This document shows positions 7,899 to 15,147 of a stretch of 64,000 bases of DNA, piece by piece. Under the pieces are notes generated by a model, which was given only the letters and a program-made list of their open reading frames with translations, was not told the origin of the DNA and did no database searches. Source of the stretch: Erythrobacter sp. EC-HK427 (lineage in GTDB: Bacteria; Pseudomonadota; Alphaproteobacteria; Sphingomonadales; Sphingomonadaceae); contig NZ_LR701479.1 in the NCBI RefSeq assembly GCF_902498745.1, forward strand, positions 66,292 through 130,291, written 5' to 3'. Position 1 is the stretch's first letter. Every line of letters begins with the position of its first letter. The position numbers were made by a program, and so were the translations under genes.

Positions 7899-8233
7899 TG
7901 CAGGCAAGTGATTTTCTCCCCTATCTCGGCTGGATCGTGGCGGGGGCTTTTACCCTTGGCGCGGCGGGTATCCTGACTTCGTTCCAGATCACCCGGATGA
8001 AGATCAAGAACGGCTATCCACTCGAAGGAATGTGGGGCCAGTCTTTGAAGCCGGGCGCAACGCAGGAGAACGCCCACCGGGTGACGCTGCTGACGCAGGA
8101 AAATGCTGAACTGCGTGCCGAACTCGGCTCGATGAAAGACCGGCTCGCCAATGTGGAGCGGATCGTGACCGATAGCGGATACCACCTGACGCACGAGATC
8201 GAGAGCCTGCGCGGCAAGCAGGGGGCGAACTGA
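7898..8233 (+). CDS. PspB-like small membrane protein, array member 3
   Basis: 111 residues. Membrane helix at about 8-27, a basic stop-transfer segment with KIKNGYPLEGMWGQ (compare HGYSLEDEWGG in member 2), and the coil DRLANVERIVTDSGYHLTHE then IESLRG near the C-terminus. It lacks the SDSG tail of members 1 and 2. Overlaps both neighbours by one base. Function inferred only from family architecture and from its place in the sigma-54 psp operon. Confidence 0.84.
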   Translation: MQASDFLPYLGWIVAGAFTLGAAGILTSFQITRMKIKNGYPLEGMWGQSLKPGATQENAHRVTLLTQENAELRAELGSMKDRLANVERIVTDSGYHLTHEIESLRGKQGAN

Positions 8234-8529
8234 TGGAACCGAACCTGATCCTGATTTTCGGCTTCGTGACGGTCGCCCTGCTGGTCGTGATGACCGGCGT
8301 GTATTTCTTCATGAAGGCCGAAGCCACGCACAAGGAACGCAGGCTGGAGCTGCAAGCGCGGATCGAGGAAGCCAAGGCGCAGCAACAACTGACCGCGAAT
8401 GTCAGCATGGAAAACTGGGAAGACCGGCTGCGCGTGGTCGAACGCATTGTCACCGACCCTTCAGCCAATCTGGCGCGCGAGATCGAGGATCTGCACCGGC
8501 TGGAAGCCAAACCGGAGAATGCCCGATGA
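8233..8529 (+). CDS. PspB-like small membrane protein, array member 4
   Basis: 98 residues. Membrane helix at about 5-26 (LILIFGFVTVALLVVMTGVY), a long charged helix, then DRLRVVERIVTDPSANLARE and IEDLHR (about 64-89). The GY pair of members 1-3 is replaced by SA, so it belongs to a second subgroup. It overlaps the next gene by 4 bases (ATGA). Likely a membrane-anchored coiled coil able to pair with PspB, PspC or the other array members. Confidence 0.83.
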   Translation: MEPNLILIFGFVTVALLVVMTGVYFFMKAEATHKERRLELQARIEEAKAQQQLTANVSMENWEDRLRVVERIVTDPSANLAREIEDLHRLEAKPENAR

Positions 8530-8780
8530 GCTTTCCCGCTGCACTCGTCCTGATCGTCCTTATCATCGGCGTGTGTAGCGTGATGATGGAGCGCACGCGC
8601 AACAGGACCTTACAGGGCCGCTCGCTGGAGGAACAAGAGCGCCGCGCGCTCGAAGCCGAACGCGACGATGCCCGGCAGGAACTCGACCAGATCAAGGAGC
8701 GGGTCAAAGTGCTCGAACGCATCGCCACTGATCCCGCGCGCCGCACCGCCGAGGAAATCGAGAAGCTGCGCGACGAATAG
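8526..8780 (+). CDS. PspB-like small membrane protein, array member 5
   Basis: 84 residues, close in size to canonical PspB. Membrane helix at about 3-20 (FPAALVLIVLIIGVCSVM), a Glu/Arg-rich helix, and the coil ERVKVLERIATDPARRTAEE then IEKLRD at the C-terminus. Starts inside the end of member 4 (ATGA). After its stop comes the only sizeable gap in the array, 68 bases holding a 16-bp tandem repeat. Confidence 0.83.
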   Translation: MSFPAALVLIVLIIGVCSVMMERTRNRTLQGRSLEEQERRALEAERDDARQELDQIKERVKVLERIATDPARRTAEEIEKLRDE

Positions 8781-8804
8781 CCGCGCAAAAACCGGGACGC
8801 ACTG

Positions 8805-8836
8805 CAAGACCCGCTTAGGGCAAGACTCGCTTAGGG
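8805..8836 (+). repeat. 16-bp tandem direct repeat inside the psp array
   Basis: CAAGACCCGCTTAGGG (8805-8820) is followed directly by CAAGACTCGCTTAGGG (8821-8836), one mismatch. The second copy ends in the AGGGGAGA that serves as ribosome binding site for the next gene. It may be a slippage duplication of an RBS region or a small regulatory site. Confidence 0.7.
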
Positions 8837-8848
8837 GAGACTGAGACA

Positions 8849-9088
8849 ATGATGGATGCTGACCTGCTGATTGCCGCCACCGCGCTGCTCGCGCTGGCCA
8901 TCATGACCGCCGCTGTCCTCACCGCATGGCAGGGCTGGCTGGCGCTGAAAAACCGCGAGCTGGAAATGCGCCGCCTCCCGCCGGAAATGGAAAACGGCAG
9001 CGCCGAAGGCATGGCGCGCATCGAAATCGCCGACCTCAAGGAACGCATCCGCAAGCTGGAAGCGATTGCCAGCGGCGTCGATATCTAG
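8849..9088 (+). CDS. PspB-like small membrane protein, array member 6
   Basis: 79 residues, last and most divergent member. It has an alanine-rich membrane helix (about 5-26), then a charged helix ending LKERIRKLEAIASGVDI, a shortened form of the coil motif with no EIExLRD extension, which makes it the closest in layout to canonical PspB. It is separated from member 5 by 68 bases, so it may be expressed at a different level. tRNA-Phe on the opposite strand follows 24 bases later. Confidence 0.78.
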   Translation: MMDADLLIAATALLALAIMTAAVLTAWQGWLALKNRELEMRRLPPEMENGSAEGMARIEIADLKERIRKLEAIASGVDI

Positions 9089-9112
9089 CGCCTGTTTCAC
9101 TGCGTTGGGAAG

Positions 9113-9187
9113 TGGTGCCCGGGGGCGGATTCGAACCACCGACACGACGATTTTCAATCGTCTGCTCTACCCCTGAGCTACCCAGGC
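9113..9187 (-). tRNA. tRNA-Phe (GAA)
   Basis: A 75-base cloverleaf on the minus strand: acceptor GCCTGGG pairs with CCCGGGC, anticodon stem GACGA/TCGTC encloses loop TTGAAAA with anticodon GAA, T-arm GGTTCGAATCC, and CCA is encoded. It follows yacG in the direction of transcription, so it may be cotranscribed with the infA-maf-rng-yacG cluster. Confidence 0.96.
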
Positions 9188-9276
9188 ATTCACGGGATGC
9201 GAGCCGCCATCGCGTTGCTCGCCATCAAGGGAAGCGCGCCTATGGCGAAGCCCGCCGCGCTTGGCAAGGGGGTAAT

Positions 9277-9441
9277 CTATTCTTCCCGCGCAATATCTTC
9301 GGGCGGCACCGGATTGCCGGGGACAGCATAGCTATCGCTGAACCACGCGGCCAAGTCCTTGTCGCGGCACCGCTGCGAACAGAAGGGCGTAAACTCCTCG
9401 CTGCGGGGCTTTTTGCAGATGGGGCAGGGCTTGCTGGTCAT
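9277..9441 (-). CDS. yacG: DNA gyrase inhibitor / zinc-binding protein YacG
   Basis: 54 residues from MTSKPCPICKKP, with a zinc site C6-x2-C9...C21-x3-C25 (CPIC and CSQRC) and the family ending in an acidic tail. YacG binds GyrB and blocks DNA binding by gyrase. The ATG at 9441 overlaps the stop of the upstream ribonuclease gene by 4 bases. The frame is open further upstream but runs inside rng and is not coding there. Confidence 0.93.
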   Translation of the reverse strand: MTSKPCPICKKPRSEEFTPFCSQRCRDKDLAAWFSDSYAVPGNPVPPEDIAREE

Positions 9442-10394
9442 AGTGGCACGAGCTGGGCGTGGGGTGCTTCGAGTGCAAGAGCGGGATCGGTCTCTATCCG
9501 CACCTGCTTGCCGGTGCGGCGGGACAGTTCGACCATCCAATCCTCTTTCAGCTTCGCTTTGAGCGCGGGATGCACGCGCAGGAGCAGCGTGGCGCCCTGC
9601 CCACTTGCCTGCTCGGCCACCCGCAACGCATAGCGCGCGCACATTCCGGTGCGCGACAGGGCGAAGCGGTGGAGCAGCGAAGGCCCTTCGAGCCGCGCGA
9701 CGATCTGCACGAAGCCGAAGCCGTTCATGGCGGTGCGCTCATGCGGCCAGTCGTCGAGCGCCGCAGCGAGCGCGTGATCGACCTCGGCGCGCTCGGCCTT
9801 AGTTTGCAGCGTGGGGAAGTCGATCCCGATTGAGCCGCCGATGGCGAACCAGCGCAACGCCTGTGCAATCGCAGGAATGGCGGCCAGCGCCAGCGCCTTG
9901 CCGCGCAAATCGCCGTCGATGTCGATCACCGTCATGGCCGGGGTCACGCTGCACAGGATTTCGCCGCCGGGAAAGGCGATGCTGCCCGCAGAAGCCGCGT
10001 GCCACAACTCTTCCCACAGCCCTGCCGGAAAAGCGTGCACTTCGCGCATTGGCTCGCGCTCGCTCGGCTGCGCATCGGCGGCGGCTATCCGCCCCTGCGC
10101 CCGCTTCAAACGCCCGCGCTCGGCAATGGGCGCGCGGGTCAGTTCGACCAAGATCGTGCTGCCCTCGGTGCAATCGCGCGGCAGTTTGTCGAGCAGCACT
10201 TCGAACCCGGCATCGGCCAGCGCGGTGCCGCGCGATGATCCGGCGCTGCGGGAAACGAGCTTGGCCGGATAAAGCGCGCCCGCCTTTGGCGTTCCGGCAA
10301 GATGGTGTCGGGCCGCGAGAACGCGGTCATTGGCGACCAGCAGCGCACGCTCCTCGCCAATGCCGCGTTCGAGCAGCCACTCAGCCAAGCGCAA
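9438..10394 (-). CDS. rng: Ribonuclease E/G family protein (short alphaproteobacterial form)
   Basis: 318 residues, roughly two thirds the size of E. coli RNase G. The catalytic DNase I-like region keeps the two metal-binding aspartates in VIDIDGDL and SIGIDFPTL; the N-terminal S1 domain appears missing or degenerate. It probably cleaves single-stranded RNA in rRNA or mRNA maturation. It overlaps maf by 14 bases and yacG by 4 in the infA-maf-rng-yacG order common in alphaproteobacteria. Confidence 0.85.
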   Translation of the reverse strand: MRLAEWLLERGIGEERALLVANDRVLAARHHLAGTPKAGALYPAKLVSRSAGSSRGTALADAGFEVLLDKLPRDCTEGSTILVELTRAPIAERGRLKRAQGRIAAADAQPSEREPMREVHAFPAGLWEELWHAASAGSIAFPGGEILCSVTPAMTVIDIDGDLRGKALALAAIPAIAQALRWFAIGGSIGIDFPTLQTKAERAEVDHALAAALDDWPHERTAMNGFGFVQIVARLEGPSLLHRFALSRTGMCARYALRVAEQASGQGATLLLRVHPALKAKLKEDWMVELSRRTGKQVRIETDPALALEAPHAQLVPL

Positions 10395-10962
10395 ACCCCG
10401 CCGCCTTCAGCAGCAGCCTCGTCTCGTAGAGCGGCAGACCGATCACACCCGAATGGCTGCCCTGTATCCACGGGATCAGCGCCTCGGCCATGCCTTGAAT
10501 GGCATATCCGCCCGCTTTGCCGTGCCACTCGCCGCTGGCGATATAGGCGTCGATCTCTTGCACAGAGAGGCGCTTGAATTTCAGCTGGGTTTCGGAAAGC
10601 CGCTCGCGCACCGAACCATCGGGCGCAGCGAGCGCGATAGCAGATAATACGCGGTGCCGCCTGCCCGAGAGCAGCTCCAGGCACTTGCGCGCGGTGGCCT
10701 CGTCCTCGGCCTTGGGCAGGATGCGCCGTCCGCACGCAACCACCGTGTCCCCCGCCAGCACGTAAGAGCCATCGCCCTGCACCGCCGCCGCCTTCTCCCG
10801 CGCCATGCGTTCCGCATAGGCGCGCGGAAGCTCGGCCTTCAAAGGCGTCTCGTCGATATCGGCTGGAGCAATCGCGTCCGGCTCTACCCCCAGCCGCGCG
10901 AGCAATTCGCGCCGACGCGGGCTGGCAGAAGCGAGGATCAGCGTGGGGCCGGGCTTATCCAT
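10381..10962 (-). CDS. maf: Maf-like nucleotide pyrophosphatase
   Basis: 193 residues. Motifs: ILASASPRRRELLARLG (9-25), REKAAAV with the following DG, AGDTVVACGRRILPKAED (about 72-89), and the SGRRHRVLSAI stretch. The family hydrolyses non-canonical nucleoside triphosphates to monophosphates (house cleaning) and influences septation. The TVV...LxK arrangement fits the YhdE dTTP/UTP subgroup. It lies 11 bases after infA. Confidence 0.93.
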   Translation of the reverse strand: MDKPGPTLILASASPRRRELLARLGVEPDAIAPADIDETPLKAELPRAYAERMAREKAAAVQGDGSYVLAGDTVVACGRRILPKAEDEATARKCLELLSGRRHRVLSAIALAAPDGSVRERLSETQLKFKRLSVQEIDAYIASGEWHGKAGGYAIQGMAEALIPWIQGSHSGVIGLPLYETRLLLKAAGFALG

Positions 10963-10973
10963 GCCCGCCGCAC

Positions 10974-11225
10974 TTACCCGGTAAAGCCGGGAGGCCCGCT
11001 GCGGCCCGGCATAAAGCGATAGGTGATGCGCGCCTTGGTGAGATCATACGGCGTCAGCTCGCACAGTACCTCGTCGCCCACCAGCACGCGGATACGGTTC
11101 TTGCGCATACGTCCGGCGGTATGGCCCAGCACTTCGTGGCCGTTTTCGAGCTCTACCCGGAACATCGCGTTGGGCAGCAGCTCCACCACCTTGCCGCGCA
11201 TTTCGAGGAGTTCTTCTTTAGCCAT
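10974..11225 (-). CDS. infA: Translation initiation factor IF-1
   Basis: 83 residues, the usual S1-fold OB protein: [20 protein letters not shown] at the start and [18 protein letters not shown] in the centre. The C-terminal extension ([14 protein letters not shown]) is slightly longer than in E. coli (72 residues). It binds the A site of the 30S subunit during initiation. First gene of the infA-maf-rng-yacG cluster. Confidence 0.96.
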   Translation of the reverse strand: MAKEELLEMRGKVVELLPNAMFRVELENGHEVLGHTAGRMRKNRIRVLVGDEVLCELTPYDLTKARITYRFMPGRSGPPGFTG

Positions 11226-11463
11226 TCAGTGTCAAAGTCCTTTGCGGGTCGGTATCAAAAGCGTTGGGGGCGCATAGCCGCGCCATGGAGAAAAGGGAAG
11301 AGCGCCCGTTGATCGCGCGCCGGAGCGCCCCGCCTGTGGCGCAAATGCCGCAATATCATTGCGACATTTTGATACTTTGGAGCCGATTGCCGTTTCGTGC
11401 GTTAGGCGGCAAAGGATGGTCTGCAAAAGCGGGCCGAGGCTCCGTGTTTCTCAAGGAAAAACT

Positions 11464-14349
11464 GTGCGAACCAACACCTATTGCAGCCTTGCGGCTATCG
11501 CGGCTGCGCTGGTTTTTCAACCTCTGGTCTCCGCCACTGCCATCGCGCAGGACCAGGAACCGACAACGCCTGAGGGGCCGGACCCGGCCTTGTCAGAAGA
11601 CGATATGAACACGATCATCGTCAATGGGGCGCGGCTGATCGGACGGGTGGACGCCCCGCAGCCGCCCATTCTGGAGCTGAACGAAGACGATATTGCTGCC
11701 TATGGCGTCGGCTCGATTGCCGAATTGCTGCAACAGCTTGGCCCCGAAATCACCAGCGGCCGGGGGCGCGGTGGCGGCGGAGGGCAGCCGGTTATCCTCG
11801 TCAACGGCATCCGCGTCGGCTCTTTCCGCGAACTGGCCAGCTATCCGCCCGAAGCGATCGAGCGGTTCGAGGTGTTTACCGAGGAGGTCGCCCAGCGCTT
11901 CGGCTATTCCGCCGACCAGCGGGTGGTGAACATCATCCTCAAGGACAATTACCAGAGCTTTGAGGTCGAAGGCGAATACAGCCAGCCCTGGGCCGGCGGG
12001 TTCTCCGAACAGGAGGTGCAGGGAACCTATCTGCGCATCGACGGCACGGCGCGACTGAACTTCAATGCCGAATGGAACAACACAACCCCGCTGACCGAAG
12101 CCGAGCGCGGGGTAGTCCAGACGACCAGCAGCGCGCCGCTGGTGGCAGGTGATCCCGATCCTGCGGCGTTCCGCAGCCTTGTGGGCGAATCCACCGGATA
12201 CGAGCTGACCGCCAACTGGAACAACGCCATCTCCGACACGGGCACGGTGCTCAGCCTCAATGCGACCTATGAGCGCGATGACAGCCTGCGCCTGCAAGGG
12301 CTGGACAGCGTGCTGCTCACCGGCCCCGCTCCGGACAATGAAACCCGTTTCCGCAGCTTCAACGCGATCGATCCGCTGGCCGTAGACCGGCGAACCGACA
12401 GCTATTCCACCGCCGCCACGCTCAACACCAATCTGGGTGACTGGCAGGTGACGGGAACGGTCGATGCGACGCTTGCCGATGCGCGCACACAGACGCAGGC
12501 GCGCATCGACACCACTGCGCTCGTCACCGCAGCGGCGGCAGGGACGCTCGATCTGGAGGCGGATCTGGGGATGTTCCCCGATGCAGGCTTCGATCAGGCC
12601 GACAGCCAGACCTATACGGTCAACGCGCTCGCCACCGCGCGGGGCAACCCGCTGTATATTCCCGGCGGCGATGTGTCGGCCACGCTGGTTGCGGGCTATC
12701 GCGCCAACGGGATCGACAGCACCGACACGCGCAATCCGGGTTTCGATACCGATCTCAGCCGCAGCCGCTACCAGGCGGGGCTCAACCTGGGCATTCCGAT
12801 CACCAGCCGTGACGAGGATTTCGGCGGGGCGCTGGGCGATATTTCGCTCAATCTGAACGGCAATGTTTACGAACAGTCCGACTTCGGCACCTTCACCGAT
12901 TGGTCTGCCGGGATCACGTGGGGCATTTTCGGCGACATTACCCTGTCCGCGACCTATCTGGAGCGCGAGACGTCCCCGTCACTCACCCAGCTCGGCACGC
13001 CGACTATCGAGACGCCCAATGTGCCGGTGTTCGACTTCGCCAATAACGAAACGGTGCTGGCGACCGTCCGCACCGGCGGCAATGCCGATTTGCTGGTGCA
13101 GCGGGAGACCGACTGGAAGTTCGGCATCCAGTGGAGCCTGCCCTTCGTCGATCGCGGCAGTCTGCAAATCGAATATTTCGACAACAGCTCGCGCAATGTC
13201 AGCAGCGGTTTTCCGGTGCTAACGCCGGAGATCGAGGCCGCCTTCCCTGACCGGGTAGAGCGCGATGTGAGCGGAACGCTTACCCTGCTTGACGAACGCT
13301 TTGTCAGCTTCGCGCGGCAGGATGCGCAGCGCATCCGCGTCGGGCTGAATATGGGCGGCCAGTTTGGCGGTGGTGACGGTCAAGGTGGCGGCCAAGGCGG
13401 CCCTCCCGGCGGTGCCCCCGCTGGCGGCCCGCCGCCCGGCGCAGGACAAGGCGGCGCTCCCGGAGCAGGGCAGGGCGCAGGTCGTCCCAATGCCGAGCAA
13501 TTCGCAGCCATGCGCCAGCGCTTCTGCGAGGCCGATCCTGCCGATCTGGTGACCCAGTTCAATGCCGTGCTCGAAGCCCAGCAAAATGGCACCGAGCCCC
13601 CGCTGGACGAGCAGGGCAACCCGATCACCATTCCGCCGCAAATGCTGCAAAGGCTGGTGGGCGAAGATGGCCGCATCAGCGCCGACCGGATTACGATGGC
13701 GCGCCAGTTCATCTGCACCACCGATGGCGCGCAACCCGCAGCCGGAGGTCGTCCGGGTGGCGGACAGCAGGCAGGTGCTGGTGGCGGCAGGCCCGGTGGC
13801 GGCGGTGGCCGTGGCGGCTTTGGCCGGGGCGGTTTCCCCTTCGGCGGCAACAATGACGGCCCGCCTGTTGCCCGCTGGTTCGCCAATCTCAACTACACCT
13901 ACGAAATCGACAACACCGTGCTGATCGCGCCCGGATTGCCGGAGCTCGATCTGCTGGCAGGCGATGCGCTGTCCGGCGGCGGGCAGCCGCGCCACTCGGC
14001 CCAGTGGCGCAGCGGGATTTTTTACGACGGATACGGGATGTTCCTGACCGCCAATTACACCGGAGAATCGGAAATTCGCGGGTCCGGACAGGCGGGCAGC
14101 ACCGATCTTTTCTTCGACGATTTCGCCACGCTGGATATTCGCACCTTCTTCGATCTCGGCCAGCGTGATTCCTGGGTCGAGGCGGTGCCGTTCCTGCGGA
14201 ATGTTCGCGTCGGGTTCGATATCGAGAACATTTTCGACAGCCGCCAGCGCGTGTTGGACAGCAATGGCGATACGCCCCTGCGCTATCAGCCCTTCCTGCT
14301 CGATCCGCGCGGCCGGTCGTTCGAGCTGGAATTCCGTAAGCTGTTCTAG
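11464..14349 (+). CDS. TonB-dependent receptor with glycine-rich insert
   Basis: About 961 residues. I prefer the GTG at 11464 (AAGGAA 6 bases upstream), which puts a signal peptide (CSLAAIAAALVFQPLV...AIAQ) at the N-terminus; an ATG at 11359 adds 35 residues. A plug domain follows (IIVNGARLIGR, QPVILVNGIRVGSF, RVVNIILKDNY) and then a beta barrel ending in EFRKLF, with the terminal Phe of outer-membrane proteins. Residues about 632-800 are an odd insert: two Gly/Pro-rich tracts flank a small domain with one cysteine at each end (RFCEADP, FICTTDG). No substrate-specific neighbour is present, so the ligand is unknown. Confidence 0.88.
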   Translation: MRTNTYCSLAAIAAALVFQPLVSATAIAQDQEPTTPEGPDPALSEDDMNTIIVNGARLIGRVDAPQPPILELNEDDIAAYGVGSIAELLQQLGPEITSGRGRGGGGGQPVILVNGIRVGSFRELASYPPEAIERFEVFTEEVAQRFGYSADQRVVNIILKDNYQSFEVEGEYSQPWAGGFSEQEVQGTYLRIDGTARLNFNAEWNNTTPLTEAERGVVQTTSSAPLVAGDPDPAAFRSLVGESTGYELTANWNNAISDTGTVLSLNATYERDDSLRLQGLDSVLLTGPAPDNETRFRSFNAIDPLAVDRRTDSYSTAATLNTNLGDWQVTGTVDATLADARTQTQARIDTTALVTAAAAGTLDLEADLGMFPDAGFDQADSQTYTVNALATARGNPLYIPGGDVSATLVAGYRANGIDSTDTRNPGFDTDLSRSRYQAGLNLGIPITSRDEDFGGALGDISLNLNGNVYEQSDFGTFTDWSAGITWGIFGDITLSATYLERETSPSLTQLGTPTIETPNVPVFDFANNETVLATVRTGGNADLLVQRETDWKFGIQWSLPFVDRGSLQIEYFDNSSRNVSSGFPVLTPEIEAAFPDRVERDVSGTLTLLDERFVSFARQDAQRIRVGLNMGGQFGGGDGQGGGQGGPPGGAPAGGPPPGAGQGGAPGAGQGAGRPNAEQFAAMRQRFCEADPADLVTQFNAVLEAQQNGTEPPLDEQGNPITIPPQMLQRLVGEDGRISADRITMARQFICTTDGAQPAAGGRPGGGQQAGAGGGRPGGGGGRGGFGRGGFPFGGNNDGPPVARWFANLNYTYEIDNTVLIAPGLPELDLLAGDALSGGGQPRHSAQWRSGIFYDGYGMFLTANYTGESEIRGSGQAGSTDLFFDDFATLDIRTFFDLGQRDSWVEAVPFLRNVRVGFDIENIFDSRQRVLDSNGDTPLRYQPFLLDPRGRSFELEFRKLF

Positions 14350-14615
14350 GCCGTAAACTCATAGATCACACCTCCGAGGCGCCGGAATGACGAACATATC
14401 GGGCGAAAGCGCGCGCCGGGAAGGCTGTCTGCCTTTCCAAGCGTGTTTTCGTTCGAGATGGAAGTCATTCCGGCGTCCCGTAGGGATTTGACCAAAATGG
14501 CCCATCACCGCGTCACAAAGGCTTGAAAGACCGCCGGTATTACTGCGCCTTTGCTCCTCGTGCTGGGCCATTTTGCTTCAAACCTCGGAGGTGGGATCTA
14601 TGAGTTTACGGCCTA
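14347..14615. repeat. 269-bp nested inverted-repeat element
   Basis: Outer arms 14347-14379 and 14583-14615 are 33 bp with one mismatch; inside, 14381-14391 pairs with 14464-14474, and 14493-14504 pairs with 14564-14575, and there is a small hairpin near 14419-14439. No credible coding frame is present. The left arm begins with the TAG stop of the upstream receptor gene. The layout resembles a non-autonomous MITE-like element or a large structured RNA. Confidence 0.75.
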
Positions 14616-14620
14616 GGCTT

Positions 14621-14640
14621 GAGGGGAGCGTGCTCCCCTC
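14621..14640 (+). promoter_or_regulatory. Hairpin just before the sufE start
   Basis: GAGGGGAGC-gt-GCTCCCCTC is a perfect 9-bp inverted repeat ending 2 bases before an ATG of sufE. Its left arm contains the only SD-like purine run in the region, so folding would mask ribosome binding. It could instead be a terminator stem for the upstream gene, but no T-run follows. Confidence 0.45.
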
Positions 14641-14642
14641 CT

Positions 14643-15062
14643 ATGTCCCGCCCCATGCGAACACTCGATGACATTTACGAAGAATACGACTTCCTCGAAG
14701 GCGATGAACGCTATCGCCTGCTCATCGAGTTGGGGCGCGAATTGGAAGAGATGCCCGGCGCGCTGAAGACCGACGCCACGCTGGTGCGCGGGTGTTCGGC
14801 GCAGGTGTGGGTCTATCCCACCGGAGAAGACAAAGCGCTGCACTTCCTTGCCGACAGCAACGCGGCCATAACCAAGGGCATCGTCGCGCTGGTGATCGCC
14901 GCCGTGCAGGACAGGCCCGCTGCGGAAGTCGCCGCGATGGATGTTTCTGCCGCCCTCTCCCGCTTCAACCTCACCGCGCAACTCAGTTCCAACCGCACGC
15001 AAGGTGTGCCCAATATGATCGCATTGGTGCAAGAACACGCCGCGCGCATCGCTGCCGGATAG
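14643..15062 (+). CDS. sufE: Fe-S cluster assembly sulfur acceptor SufE
   Basis: About 139 residues. The active-site cysteine is in TLVRGCSAQVWV, and RTQGVPNMIALVQEHA near the C-terminus is also conserved. SufE takes persulfide sulfur from the cysteine desulfurase SufS and passes it to the SUF scaffold. ATGs at 14643 and 14655 are both possible; the second begins directly at the conserved MRTLDDIYEEYDFL. It is not next to other suf genes here. Confidence 0.92.
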   Translation: MSRPMRTLDDIYEEYDFLEGDERYRLLIELGRELEEMPGALKTDATLVRGCSAQVWVYPTGEDKALHFLADSNAAITKGIVALVIAAVQDRPAAEVAAMDVSAALSRFNLTAQLSSNRTQGVPNMIALVQEHAARIAAG

Positions 15063-15147
15063 GCAAGCGGGCACAAATCTGCGTATCGTGAGTTAGCGTT
15101 TGACAGCGGGGTGGTCCGGGCCTTGCGATTTGGCAACGGGGACACAG

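Noticed and set aside
8805-8836. Tandem 16-bp units as a CRISPR fragment
   Set aside because: Units are directly adjacent without spacers and only two are present; no cas gene is in the window.
4366-9088. Phage shock genes as a sign of a prophage
   Set aside because: The genes encode an envelope stress response. No integrase, capsid, terminase or attachment site is visible.
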